Notes under the pieces: model-generated
The model's database searches: none
The model's input: only the letters and a program-made list of their open reading frames with translations
What the model was told of the DNA's origin: nothing
Program-made: the position numbers and the translations under genes
Origin: Diphasiastrum complanatum
Taxonomy: Eukaryota > Streptophyta > Lycopodiopsida > Lycopodiales > Lycopodiaceae
Direction: 5' to 3'
DNA: 64,000 nucleotides
Assembly: GCA_029204225.1 (NCBI GenBank)
Contig: CM055095.1
Coordinates: forward strand, 61,547,910-61,611,909
Shown here: one piece after another, positions 11,056 through 23,263 of the stretch
How positions within the stretch are numbered: position 1 is the first letter of the stretch
Layout of the letters: each line of letters begins with the position of its first letter

Positions 11056-12969
11056 CTTGTTCATGCTAAGATACAAGCTAGCCATCCCTCCGGCCCCTCC
11101 CCGATCCAATCGAAACACTACTAATTCAACGCCTCTGTTTAAGCCCGCCATCACACCCGCACGTGCTGATTACTTCACAGATCTGTCTCTGCAAGATGAG
11201 GGCCAGTAGCCCTCAGCAGATTGAACGTAAGCTACTGTTTACGATCATGCACGATTAATCAGGCCAGGCAGGAATGACATGTGCATTGCACCTGATCAGA
11301 AGAACTTGATGTACTTGCATAACTTTACAACAGCAAAGACAATGGAGAATCGTCAGCCGATCTGTACTGTCAGTAAATCAAACACCCGGTATGATAGAAT
11401 AATGATAAAATAATAGCTCGGTTCCTTCGGCAATCAGTGATTTGCTTAAAAAACAACTAGTGCTGTGAAAAGAAAAGCTCGCTGGAATCGCCTGCAAGGT
11501 AAATTGTCTTGGAAAGTAGGGAACAATCTGGAATGATTTGGGTTGTGGGAAAAATACTAGAAAACCAGTTTTGCACTTGTAATGTGTAAAAAGCATTTGT
11601 GTTATGCCTTGTTGATGAGTTCTCTCTCAAACTTGCAAAGGATTCTCTCAACTCCTTTTGAGCTAAAATGAAAGTCCATTCAACTTGAGAAATTTCCCTC
11701 TGTAAAACTAATCTGCCCATGTAAACCATAAATTTCATAATCACATATCACCTCCGTACATTCTTTTGTAGAAATTAACCGCCCATGTAAGCCATAAAAT
11801 TCATAGATCAGAAATTTAAATGCCCAATGTATAGATTTTTCAATGTAATACATAATTTCATGAACTGCACATGCACATATAGATTAATTAGTGCTGGTTT
11901 TTTACATCCAACTCATGTAATCAACTTATGGTAGAGAGTTGTTTAAGACTTTAACCATCACTTCATCTAATGTTACAACCTTGGTGGCTAATTAAGAGAT
12001 GGTACAATTTTAGCTCCTCTTTTATATAAATAAGGACATGGTTTTTTGAGAGACATTTATTTAAAAAGATCGGTTTTGCAAAACTTTTATGGTGCCTTTG
12101 TGATATTAGAATAACTTACATGTCTCATCATTAGAGGCTGGATATGTAACTTCTCAAATGACCCTTACCACCATGAAAGTTTGTCAAAAGAACACCCATA
12201 ATTCTAGTAGTAGAATTTTTCTTTTCTCCAAGGAACCTCTCCTCATTATGCCATAGGTACATGCACAATGCACCAAGCCAATTATGGACATAACTAACAT
12301 AACCATTTGTTTCAATAATAAGCAAAACCAAGTCAACCCATCAAGTTCACTTAATGCCATTGATTCTACAAATATGAAAAGGTCATTCATTTCATTGGTT
12401 GAGACTAGGATATGATAAGAAGGCTTCTCAATCTTGGAAAATATTTTATTTATTGATTATCTAATGACTTTTCCACCATAAAACAATTGCATTATGATGT
12501 TGAGGCCATTGGGTTGTGCCATAATGGGATTGGTTCAAATTGAATTTGCTATTGAACCTGGTGGACACGTCACCAGATTATCCATTCACTAATGTAAAAG
12601 GTTAGCAAGAAAATCTACTTCATAGAATAACATTTTTCATGGCCCATATATTTTAATTTTTTTATGACTTAATGTCCAACTACAACTTTATGTAAAACAT
12701 TTTATAGGCCATAATCTACCTTCGAAAGTTTCAAGACTTCAAGATTCAATATTTTGAAGATATGTGGCCTTCGAAGGTCATATTTGAGTTTACATTTGTT
12801 TCACATTTGAAGGTTTTTGAAGAAAAAATTCACAAAATTTGCTAAACTGTTGATTCTTGAGGAATGCCAATCTTTGCACAGTTTAATGGACTTCAGACTG
12901 CATGAAAATAAATATGGACTTCAAGAGTCATAATGTGATGACATGTGGCTTTTAAAAGTCATGGGATTT
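11056..12969 (+). other. 3' flank of DUF506 gene, then nothing recognised
   Basis: The first few hundred bases are probably the 3' UTR of the DUF506 gene. The rest is AT-rich with no supported feature. Confidence 0.35.
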
Positions 12970-13547
12970 TGCAAAAAAGCCGAAGGTGTTAAAAACATTT
13001 AAACTTTTTGAACTGCACAAGTTGAACTTTTGAACTATGCAAGTGTCGCATTTCAGGAAAATGCAAAAAAGCCGAAGCTTTTGAAAACATAGTTCATTTC
13101 TACAGACTGTTGTGACACTTAGTGTATTTCTGCAAACTGTTGTGACACTTAGTGTATTTATGCAGATTGTTGCAACACTTGGTGTATTTCTGTAGACTGC
13201 TGAAAAAGTAATGTAAATCTACAGACTTGTTCTAAATGCTAGTTCTTGGAAGTCCTTGAAGATGGCCAAGTGTTCAATGACTTCAAGTAATTGAACTTAA
13301 CATCTAAACTTGAAATTATGATAGGATTGGTTACCCTTTGCTGGAGATCAGCAGGAAGCCTGTTGTAGACATTCTTCAAATAAAATGGCTATCTAAGTTT
13401 GTGAGACCTGCAGGTATCAGATGAGCAGACGTAGAACCAAGTTGGTTTCACCTGACCCTATATCAATGATCAATAAACATGCAGGAAGAATCATGAAATA
13501 AAATTAGTCATTCACCAAGGAGGAAACTGTGGGCTTAATTTCCAACA
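12970..13547 (-). repeat. Solo or partial copia-like LTR, copy 1
   Basis: The minus strand starts at 13547 with TGTTGGAAATTAAGCCCACA, a typical TG start. The block is homologous to 60636-61084: shared words include ATGCAAAAAAGCCGAA, ACATGCAGGAAGAATCATGAAATA and CACCAAGGAGG. Copy 1 has an extra set of about four ~36-bp tandem subunits (ATTTCTACAGACTGTTGTGACACTT and variants, 13095-13205), which accounts for most of the length difference. No primer site or polypurine tract is attached, so it is a solo or fragmentary LTR. Confidence 0.55.
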
Positions 13548-13563
13548 TACAATATACACTATG

Positions 13564-13896
13564 TGTTGAAAATTGTCACTTCTCACTTGACATTGGTTAT
13601 TGTAAATATTGATCAAACATTAGAACAATGTTGATGATCTGATTTCACACGTGTGGAGCTTGTTCCCACGTGTGAAAGGGAGGTACAGCCCGTACTGTGG
13701 ACAATACTCCACACGTGTGAAGCCTCTTTCACTAATTGATGATGTGTTGATCCATTGCTCTTGCTTAAATCCAAGTGTAGTGAATCTAGATCAAGATCTA
13801 ATGTGTAGAACTTGATAGACATTGATTAAGCAACCAATAACTCTCTATGATTGTAAAGTACAATAATTATTGTCCTAAAAACTGTAAAATTTATCA
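13564..13896 (+). repeat. 5' LTR of a copia element with repeated CACACGTGTG boxes
   Basis: It starts TGTTGAAAATTG and ends ...ATTTATCA, directly before a perfect primer site (13897-13908). It carries three palindromic CACACGTGTG-type boxes (13647-13656, about 13667-13676, 13710-13719). A fourth lies in the leader at 14038-14047. The left edge is inferred from the TG start; no target-site duplication was verified. Confidence 0.55.
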
Positions 13897-13908
13897 TGGT
13901 ATCAGAGC
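13897..13908 (+). other. Copia primer binding site (tRNA-iMet)
   Basis: TGGTATCAGAGC, complementary to the 3' end of initiator tRNA-Met, sits immediately after the LTR end ...TTATCA. Confidence 0.85.
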
Positions 13909-14440
13909 TAAGTAAGAGAGTGATCATTGAATCATAAATCTTGTAAAGATCATTGGCAAAATTTGTTTTTGGCCATCTAGAGTGATAGCTTGAATTCATT
14001 TGGATCAAAACGACTTGGAGGTTGTGTATGTACTTTTCACACGTGTGAAACCGTACAACAACTTTCATTTCAAGTTACTTTGTGTTTGTTGGTCCCAAAA
14101 TCACAATACTAGTTCTTTTTTTTTGTGCTTTTTGAAGCATAGTATTGATCTAGATTCAATCTAGCTAATGCCTATGACCAAATAGAGTTTTGGATCATTG
14201 AAGCATTTCTTTTTAGAGTCTAAGATCAGATCTTAGAGGCTGATTTGTTAAAATCCTTAGTTGAAGTGAAATCTCTAAGAAAAGTGTAAAGCAATTTTTT
14301 TTTGTGAGAGTGAAAGCTAGGAATTTTTGGCAAGATCTTTGTGTATCATTCAAGCTTGTGTGCTAGTTTGATAGAGACAAGCCTATAGGCATTCTTGTAA
14401 GCTTTAGGCCTTTCATAGATCTTTTAAAATTCAGAAATCT
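13909..14440 (+). other. Copia untranslated leader
   Basis: Non-coding leader after the primer site, similar in organisation to 17046-17634 in the neighbouring element. It ends abruptly at ~14440, where a reverse-transcriptase fragment begins instead of gag. Confidence 0.5.
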
Positions 14441-14815
14441 TTGTGATTTTAAGAAGAGCATTCATTCTACAATGTCATCCATGGGTGCACAATCATGTGT
14501 GTAAACTCCATAAGTTACTTTATGGCTTAAAGCAATATGCTCGAGCATGGTTTCAAAGGATCAATACTTTCCTTATTGATCACGGCTACACACCTAGCTC
14601 TTCAGATTCAAATGCTTACTTAGTCGACAATGACAAACTCAATTTACTCATTGGTTTTACAGATGCAAGTGGTAGGAGATGTAGACACTCGTAAATCCAC
14701 TTCTGGATTTACATTTTTTCTCACAATGGTCCAATTTCCTAGAACAGTCGCAAGCAATCTTTGATAGCTCTGTCTTCCACTGAATCAGAGTATATCGTCG
14801 CCTCACAGGCTACAA
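14441..14815 (+). pseudogene. Copia reverse transcriptase/RNase H fragments inserted before gag
   Basis: The 14443-14694 frame contains VCKLHKLLYGLKQYARAW, the conserved LYGLKQ.RAW segment of copia RT. The YVDD region is missing: after LLIGFT the sequence jumps to DASG and then, out of frame, to DTRKSTSGFTFFL...SLIALSSTESEY, the copia RNase H core (14680-14800). It ends where gag sequence starts at about 14820. It is thus a double-deleted RT/RNase H piece sitting upstream of gag, the reverse of normal order. It probably derives from another element by template switching or nested insertion plus deletion. Confidence 0.7.
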
Positions 14816-14819
14816 AGGG

Positions 14820-15296
14820 CTTTGAATGATGAGTTAGCTTGCATTGATGAGGGCATTAAGGAAGGAGAGCTTGTTCAAGTTATTCTTAATGGTTTGTTGG
14901 ATGCTCATGCTAACATTGTACAAAGTCTTGCCATTCAAAGAACTTTGCGAAGTTTGATTGATCTTCAAGAGATCTTGATCAATGAAGAATATAGGCTTCA
15001 AGCAAGAGTTGGATCTACATCAACATCTCAAATTGGAGAGGAGGCTATGTTCATCAAGGGCAAATTCAAGAGAAAAAGCAAAAGTAAGTGGTCTAAAGGG
15101 AAAGATCAAGGGGAGGCTTCTTCAAATGGAAAAAAATAAAGATAGGTCAAAGCTAAAGTGCTTCTATTGTAGCATCAAAGTACACTTTGCAAGTGAGTGC
15201 TATAGGAAGAAGAGAGATCAAGGAGACAAGCAAGCAATCTTACTCATGATGAAGATGGTTTGGATGTTCAAAACTCAAATGATGATGCTTTTGTGA
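14820..15296 (+). pseudogene. Copia gag fragment with zinc knuckle
   Basis: It begins mid-gag with LNDELACIDEGIKEGELVQV, continues through a KRKSKSKWSKGKDQG basic stretch, and after a frameshift near 15130 reads a CCHC-like knuckle (CFYCSIKVHFASEC; the usual G before H is replaced by V). It is highly similar to 18010-18480, so both come from the same family. The 5' third of gag is missing. Gag forms the virus-like particle and binds RNA through the knuckle; the mutated knuckle and frameshift make it non-functional. Confidence 0.8.
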
Positions 15297-15299
15297 TGG

Positions 15300-16330
15300 A
15301 GATCTAGATCCATGGTGGATTGATAGTGGTGCAAGCTCACACATGACTTTTCACAAAGAGTACTTCACTTCTTTGTTGGCATATAATGATGACAAGAGGG
15401 TGATCTACATGGCCAATGATGGTGAGTGTGCAATCAAAGGGATTGGCACAATTTTTATTTCTTTCTCTACAAATAGGAAGGTTCATTTGAAGGATGTTTT
15501 GTTCATACCCTCCATTACCAAGAATTTACTTAGTGTGAGTCAATTTCTAAGTAAAGGTTTCAAAATTGAGTTTGATGGAGATGCTTGCATGATCAAAAGG
15601 AAGGATGTCTTGATTGCAAAAGGTAAAAGGCAAGGAAAATTGTTCAAACTAGATGTTTGTGTTATTGCTAACAAAAGTTGGATGTGTTTCAAGTGAGAAA
15701 ATACCTATTCAAGAGGTTTGGCATAAAAGGATGGGGCACCTCCACTTCAACTCATTGGAGGTAATGGCTAAGAAGCAAGTTGTGATTGGTCTTCCAAGAT
15801 CCATAACCAGCATCAATAATGTTTGTGAGTCTTGTGCTTTGTCAAAGTCACATAGACTACCGTATACTAGATCTACAAAGCCTTTTCAAGTTGTACATTT
15901 AGATATCCATGGAATTACTACAATTAGCAATAGTGGAGCTAAGATGTATGTAACTTTCACTGATGATTTTAGTAGATTTTGTTGGATCTATCTACTAAAG
16001 AGAAAAGATGAAGTGTATGATGTCTTTGTAAAGTTCAAGAATGCAAGGGAGAACCAATTTTCTACAAGGATCAAATGCTTGAGGAGTGACAATGATGGTG
16101 GGTATATCTCAACCAAGTTTAAGGCTTTTTGTGATGAGCATGGGATCAAGAGGGAGTACACAACTCCAAGGACACCACAACAAAATGGAGTGGCTGAGAG
16201 GAAGAATATAACTTTATGTGAAAGTGCCAAAGCCATGAGGTTAGGTATTAATCTTCCAAAACCATTTTGGGATCAAGCTTTATTGTGTGCACAAGGTTCA
16301 CATTCCTACTACTAACAAGATGATTGTTGG
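15300..16330 (+). pseudogene. Copia protease and integrase, truncated
   Basis: Protease motif DPWWIDSGASSHMT (from about 15306) is followed by the substrate-loop region (15343-15696) and, after a frameshift near 15690, the GAG-pre-integrase and integrase (15653-16315). VWHKRMGHLH and CESCALSKSHR form the H-H-C-C zinc site. VVHLDIHG carries the first catalytic D, SDNDGGYIS the second and NGVAERKN the E. The SDNDGGY segment departs from the usual SDxGGEF/Y. The reading stops at 16313, so the rest of integrase, RT and RNase H are gone. Another LTR begins about 100 bp later. Confidence 0.82.
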
Positions 16331-16437
16331 TAGATACGTCATTTTTTATGAGGGGAATATTTCAAAAGTGTCTTCAAGTAATGATGTTGTGGACGGATTT
16401 TAACATTCTTGATGGTGATTTGATGGATCCTACTTTA

Positions 16438-17033
16438 TGAGAGAAATTTCAACTAGTTTTGCTAGTTTGGTCATATTTGTATATTTGGAAATTGAGGCCA
16501 ATTTTTAAATTAGACTTAGAGTTTGACTTTTCAAAGTTATATTAGTCTAAAAGTATTTGAATAAACAGTTTTTGAAAGTGTAGTACACGAGTTTTAGAGA
16601 TTCAAGTTTGAATCTAGTCCACATTAATGCTAGGGCTTTTGTTATGGAGGGAAACCAAACTCATTAATGAGTAATGGATCTACAATATATAGCTGTACAC
16701 TCATGGGAAGAAACACATTCTCTGTCTCTTATCTCACTTCATGCTTATACATGAGTTCTCTTGGATTCATCTATCCATTGGTGCCCTATATTTGTCATAT
16801 CTTGCAATCTTGTGTGTAGAATGCCTATTTTATGTTATTTTTGGATCCACACGTGTGAAATATAGTAGCTTACTATATTCATATCATATTGGATCAGGTT
16901 CTTATTGAGTTTGCATCTCTTTCATAGAGTAGATGTTGATTTTTCTACATTGGCAACATAGGTAGAGTTGATCTATTTTTAACCAAAGATTAAGTTATGG
17001 ATTTGGATCCTAGTTAATCCCAAATTCTTCACA
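16438..17033 (+). repeat. 5' LTR of copia element (596 bp)
   Basis: It starts TGAGAGAAATTTCAACTAG and ends ...CAAATTCTTCACA, immediately before the primer site. Its first ~370 bp align with the 3' LTR at 18653. The TATA region here reads CAATATATAGC, against CTATAAATAG in the 3' copy. A CACACGTGTG box lies at 16849-16858. Confidence 0.85.
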
Positions 17034-17045
17034 TGGTATCAGAGC
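17034..17045 (+). other. Copia primer binding site (tRNA-iMet)
   Basis: TGGTATCAGAGC follows the 5' LTR end without a spacer. Confidence 0.88.
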
Positions 17046-17634
17046 TTGTGTTGCAGGTTTTGAAAGGATCAGGCAAATCTATCAAGGATTTGGAGGAGAT
17101 ATTAATGCTAGAGGATGCTAGATTGACTTCTACTCAAAAATCGAGTTTCTTGCATATGTAGATTGGATCTTTTGTAGATCAAAACTCATTTTAGGTCAAT
17201 GAATTTGAGGAATTTCAATTTCACACCATACTTACTAGAAATAGCTGATTTTTGATGCATTAGGAAGGTCTCACTTGAGGCTACAAGATTCTATATCAAG
17301 TTATTAGCAATTGCATGTAGAATTTGAAATAATCAATTTTTTTTTGTGATTTTGTCAAAACTCTAATTTTGATTGAATCTCTGTTTTGTGAGGTTATCAA
17401 ACTTCATTAGAGTGTGTCAATCTTAGGAAGTGGCAAGAGTCATTAGATTGAGGATAGATCATAGATTGATCAAGATTTCTACACTCTATGTGTTGATTTG
17501 ATAGATATAAGTGCTAGAAGAGAATTGAGAGGTTTCATATCTTTGTGATTTCTTTTTGGAAACATCTGTTGTATTCCAAAAGAGTGCTTTGTGCATTGGA
17601 ACAAGTTGAAAGAGAAGGATCAGGTCATTGCAAC

Positions 17635-18480
17635 ATGGCTACATCAAGTGGATACATGTTGGAAGGCAATGATAAACTTACCTTAAGCAACTATTCATTG
17701 TGAAAAGTGAGGATGGAATTACTTTTTGATACGAATGATGTTTTGAATACTGTTGTAGGTTTGGAGGAGAGGCCAGCAACATAACAAGAACAATTGAGAT
17801 ATGACAAGAGAGCTAAAAGAGCTCTACACATGATAAAGATGAATGTTACCAATGAACTTCTCAAGGAAGCTGGTAAGTGTACTTCATCAAGTGAGGCTTG
17901 GGATGCTTTAAATAAGCTTTATGAATCCAAGTCTACATCTAGAGTGTTGACTCTAAGAAGAAAAATCTTTCAAAGTTTTCAAAAGATGAAGAGAGTCCAA
18001 ATATTTTTGTTTTGAGAGAGTTATCTTGCATTGATGAGAGCATTAAGGAAGGAGAGCTTGTTCAAGTTATTCTTAATGGTTTGTTGGATGCTCATTCTAA
18101 CATTGTACAAAGTCTTGCCATTCAAAGAATTTTGCCAAGTTTGATGGATCTTCAAGATATCTTGATCAATGAAAAATATAGGCTTCAAGCAAGAGGTGGA
18201 TCTTCAACAACATCTGAAGTTGGAGAGGAGGCTATGTTAATCAAGGGCAAAAGCAAAAGTAAGTGGTTTAAAGGGCAAGATCAAGGGGAGGCTTCTTCAA
18301 ATGGCAAAAAGAAAGATAGGTCAAAGCTAAAGTGCTTCTATTGTGGCATCAAAGGACACTTTGGAAGTAAGTGCTACAAGAAGAAGAGAGATCAAGGAGA
18401 CAAGCAAGATAATCTTATCATGATGAAGATGGTTCAGATGTTCAAAACTCAAATGATGATGCTTCTATGATGTCTTTATG
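17635..18480 (+). pseudogene. Copia gag, full-length but broken
   Basis: ATG at 17635 begins MATSSGYMLEGNDKL. In-frame stops occur near 17702 and 17783, and a frameshift lies near 18000. Conserved gag words follow: YDKRAKRALHMIKMNV, SSEAWDALNKLYES, the basic KSKSKWFKGQDQGEAS and an intact knuckle CFYCGIKGHFGSKC. About 590 bp of leader separate the primer site from the ATG. The 18010-18480 part is nearly the same as 14830-15296, and here the knuckle keeps its glycine and histidine. Confidence 0.85.
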
Positions 18481-18495
18481 TATGCTTGCTAATGA

Positions 18496-18652
18496 TGGAG
18501 ATCTAGATCCATGGTGGATTGATAGTGGTGCAAGCTTACACATGAATTTTCACATATCTCTACCAAAGCATTGGGAAAAGACTTGTTTATGAAGCATAGG
18601 AATTCACTTGGAGGATTCTCAAATTCTATGCTAAAATTAGTTAAAGAGGGAG
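18496..18652 (+). pseudogene. Copia protease start joined directly to 3' end
   Basis: DPWWIDSGASLHMN (about 18506-18548) marks the protease start, but integrase, RT and RNase H are absent. The sequence jumps to a short tail ending TTAAAGAGGGAG, the polypurine tract of the 3' LTR. The element therefore has LTR-gag-protease stub-LTR organisation (16438 to ~19376) and depends on others for any movement. Confidence 0.7.
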
Positions 18653-19376
<724 letters not shown>

Positions 19377-19384
19377 TTGCACCA

Positions 19385-19615
19385 TTACCTTATCAGCCAA
19401 TCCTAGATTTCATTCTAGGAGTAAGCACATTGAATTGAAGTATCACTTTGTCAAAAGCAAAGTTCTCAATGAAGAGGTCAGATTGTAGTACTGTCAAACA
19501 CAAGATATGACAGCAGATATTTTTACCAAAGCATTAAGCTTGGATGCACACAGAAGGTTTTGTGCAGAACTAATTTTAAAGGTCAAGGCATTCTTGGATT
19601 CAGATTAAGGAGGAG
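19385..19615 (+). pseudogene. C-terminus of a different copia RNase H plus polypurine tract
   Basis: The reading RSKHIELKYHFVKSKVLNEE, then (after a stop) TADIFTKALSLDAHRRF, is the typical copia RNase H tail. It is followed by a purine tract AAGGAGGAG (19607-19615) and an LTR start. It is fused to the truncated LTR of the preceding element at ~19376. Confidence 0.8.
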
Positions 19616-20160
19616 TGTTGGATTACTCTCTTTCCTACTAATTGACTAATTGATTTTTACTCTTCATCCAACTCTTTATCCAGTTCTGCGAATTTTCTCA
19701 TGTCTTCATACAGTCTGCAGAATTACAAATATTTGTACACAGTCTACAGAAATATACGGAGTTTGACAACATTGTCACATTTTCTCTCTCTACAAACCCG
19801 ACACTGTTGCCTGTCAAAAATTGCGTGTAAAAATGTAGTGTCATCTTTTTTGTATTTTCCGCCTGTCAGAACTTACGTGCAAAAATGCAGTGTTGTCTTT
19901 TTTCGCTTGTCAAAAATAACGAGTAAAAATGTAGTGTCACATTTTTCACCTATGGCAGTTTACGTTCATTTATACAGAATGATAGTTTACATTCATTTAT
20001 ACAGATAGACTTTTTATGGCCAATTGTCACCGCTTATCAACAAGTAACTTATGAGAAGAACTGGATGAATGCCAGCGGACACCAGCCAACTGGCAATCAC
20101 ATTTGACGACCTAATTACTTAGTATAAATCAACTGTTCATACATATCATTATCAATGATC
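19616..20160 (+). repeat. 3' LTR (TGTTGGATTACTC family), right edge uncertain
   Basis: It begins TGTTGGATTACTCTC right after the polypurine tract. It contains three ~50-bp internal subunits (GTCA-AAAATTGCGTGTAAAAATGTAGTGTC and variants, about 19797-19960). A TATA-like TAGTATAAATC lies at ~20119. Its first ~370 bp recur inverted at 23262-23631. The end could lie anywhere between ~20110 and ~20520. Confidence 0.7.
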
Positions 20161-20544
20161 AAGTAGAATGATCAATCAACATTGTGAATTGTGAGGGAGT
20201 TGAGTATTATTACACGACGCTTCCTGTGCTCTCATCAAGCAGATCATTCACAATCAAAAAGTATTGTTGTTAGCTCTCTATCAAGCTTTCAAGCCTGAAC
20301 TCTCTTGAGCATTCTAGCTTAGTCTTTTAGAGATTTATTTTAGAGTTGATATTGCGCTACTGCTTATCAGTAGAGTTGCTTATTTTAGACTTATTCTCAA
20401 GTACTCAAAGACAACTTTAGAGTGCGCGGTTTCTATCTGTCATTGTCTTGCACTCATTAGCATCTGATCTTGTTTTTCTGAATCAATACTATTTCTTTAT
20501 TGCGTTCAGTTTGTGTCAGAATGCATGCATCTCTGTATTGCTTT

Positions 20545-21883
20545 TGCAACTGATAGAAATTGTCTGAGACCAAGCCTTTTGTGCCACAAATCATTTGTGG
20601 TCATCTTGTCCTCCTTGGCTCCTATCACAAATTGGTTAGGATCTACAGAAGCATCAAGCTTAAACAACCTCCCAAACCATCTTCCTCTTGCTATAATCTT
20701 CCCATTCTTCTTGATGTTGCATATATTAGTAAGAACTCCACAATGAAACCATGACCTAAAAGCTGTCCAACACTAGGAATGAAGAGAACGCCATCTATCT
20801 TAGTCTTCTTGGAAGATCCTAAGCATAAGGGAATGGATCCCACACCTTCAACTTTGCATTCACGATTCTTTGCTATAAAAATGGACTTTATAGGTCCTAT
20901 ATAAGGTGTGAGTTGAGAAAAATACTCCTTTTACCCAACATGTGGGAGCTAGCCCCACTATCTATCCACCAAGGATCCTCACCTTTGACATTTGATGATG
21001 AAAAGGTTGACATCAACTCACTCATGATAACTCTCTTCCTCCTTTTCTCCAATGTTGGCTTGACTTTGAGCTTGCTTCCTCTTGAAGCATTCCGAGGCAT
21101 AGTGCCCCATATTGCTACAATGGTGGCACTTGATCTTAGATTTGTCCTTCTTGGGCTTGACTTGTGATGATGATGATGTAGAACCTCCTTGATCTCCATC
21201 CTTTGATTGATCCTTTTTGAATGCTCCTCCCTTTCTCTTTGCTTTGCCTTTGCTCTTGAGAAATAAGGCTTTGTCATCACCATCATTGATGGAGAGCCTC
21301 TCTATCCTTGATTTGATATGAGCCTTCCTACTCTCCTTGGCCATCAACACACTTTGAAGGTCTTCAAGTGTAGGCTAGTTTCCTATGATGGCATAGCTTT
21401 GGTAAATTCACTACATAAGCCATTCAAGACTATTTGCACAAGCTCATTCTCTTTAATAGGTTCACCGACATAAGTAAGCTCTTTGTTCAAATCTTTTACT
21501 CTCAAAACAAATTGATGTCCACTCGCACTCTTCCCTTGGAAGCATTGAAGAACTTGGCTCTTGAGGCAAAGTAATCTTGAGGTATTCTTGGACTCATAGA
21601 TCTTTTGAAGAGTCTCCCAAGCCTCTTGGGCTGAGGTACATGCTCCTACTTCTTTGAGCAAATCATTTGCAACATTCATTTTAATACAATGAAGTGCAAC
21701 CTTGCACCTTCTCTTGTATTTAGTTGCTTCTTGTGGATGGATTGGCTCATCTTCCTCTCCATTCACAATATCCATCAAATCTTGCATGATAAGGATAAAT
21801 TCCATTCTTAACTTCCAAATTGAATAATTGGAAGAGTTCAATCTATCACTAGAATCCAAATGATAGGCACTTATGGATGCCAT
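20545..21883 (-). pseudogene. Copia gag, protease and pre-integrase region
   Basis: ATG at 21883 starts MASISAYHLDSSDRLNSS. Gag includes YSIWKLRMEFILIMQ, AQEAWETLQKIYESKNTS and, after a frameshift near 21370, a canonical knuckle CHHCSNMGHYASEC (about 21130-21088). The protease DPWWIDSGASSHM is near 20955. Traces of pre-integrase sequence continue to ~20545. It is a separate family from 17635, although gag architecture is alike. No integrase core, RT or attached LTR is visible. Confidence 0.8.
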
Positions 21884-22204
21884 CTTCAATGATAGGGAGA
21901 TAGATTCAATGAAACAAGATAGATTTTACAAGATATGATCACTACTAGCTATCCCACTCTCTTTGGGACTTGAAATGAATCACTCTATGATTTCTCAACA
22001 AGATCTAAGCTTTGATCAATCTTCAAGATCCAAACTAGATCCAAACCTAGCTCAATTTACTATAGATTTGATCAAAACTAGTCTCCTCCTTGATCTCAAC
22101 TTCACAAGAAGGATGAATCCACCTATACTGAACCAAAAGTAGTTTATAACACACAAATGTCTCACAAGTAAAGCCTCCTAAATTCAGGTTGAATCACATT
22201 GACA
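21884..22204 (-). other. Copia leader-like sequence
   Basis: Non-coding sequence upstream (minus) of the gag at 21883 that resembles a leader. No perfect primer site was found, and its far side abuts another copia fragment. Confidence 0.35.
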
Positions 22205-23263
22205 TATTCAATCACAAACCTATCCAAAACCGAGTAGAATAAAAACACAATTTTCACTATAGGTTTTCAAGGCTTGACTAGAATCAGAATAACAATATGC
22301 CAATCTATATAAGTATCCATGCCTCTTGCCGAGTGCAAGGATTTTATTACTCCTATTGATAATTATGCATTGATCAGACTCAAACTTCACCTTATGACCT
22401 AAATCTGTAATTCTACTTACCGATAACATATTTGTAGAGAGTTTGGAAACATACAAGATTTTTTACAGTAGTTTGAATTGATCATGTTGGAATCTCAATC
22501 TTATAGTACCTTCACCTTCGATAGTGTGAGTACTATCGTCACCAAGATGAACATACTTCTTTGTGTTGTAAGGTGTATAGAATTGAAAAATCTCACAATG
22601 ATTGGTTATATGTTGAGTAGCTCCAGAATCCAGAAACCATGAATCATCCGAATTCATGTATTTAACTTTGACCATAAAAGCACCTTCGTCCATTTTGACT
22701 TGAGGAGATGCTGTAACTGTATTTTCTTGTTGATCAGATTACTTGGCTACATTCTTTGCTTTGAGAATTTGGCAATCCTAGATCTCATGGTTATTGTGTT
22801 TGCAATACTTGCAAAACATCTTCTTCTTTGACGAATGTGGATTTGATGATTGTTCTTGACTTTAAGCCTGTTTCTGATTCAATGCAGACTGCTTGGAGCT
22901 TTTCTATTTCTGTCGTTTCGAGCCCTTGTTGACATAAAGAGCATGAGACGAAGAGGTAGAAAGTGTCTTGACTTCTTCAATTATCGTCTTACACAACATA
23001 GTGATAACTCTGGTAAGAGTTAAATATGAGTGTGTCATGATGATCATCACCCAATTCTCATATGTAGAGAGCAGGCTTGAAAACAATGTCATTATTGCAT
23101 CTTGATCGTCTATGACTGATCCGACAGCGGCCATCTGTTGCAAGAGATTCTTAAACTGGTTAGTATGATTCTGAAGAGAATCACCATTTGACATATAGAG
23201 TGTGAAGAATTTCCTTCGAAGATGTAACTTGGTAGTCACGTCTCTCACATCATATAGCGACAC
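22205..23263 (-). pseudogene. Copia gag/protease fragment joined to an LTR
   Basis: Read on minus: YDVRDVTTKLHLRRKFFTLY and later QDAIMTLFSSLLSTYENW are the UBN2-type gag core (23263-22904). A degenerate knuckle region follows near 22800. Protease is SWFLDSGATQHITNHCEIF (about 22640) and the pre-integrase region is LSTNMLSVSRITDLGHKV (about 22440). The 5' part of gag is missing; its sequence touches the LTR fragment at 23262 directly. This gag belongs to the same broad lineage as 55291-56085. Confidence 0.8.
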
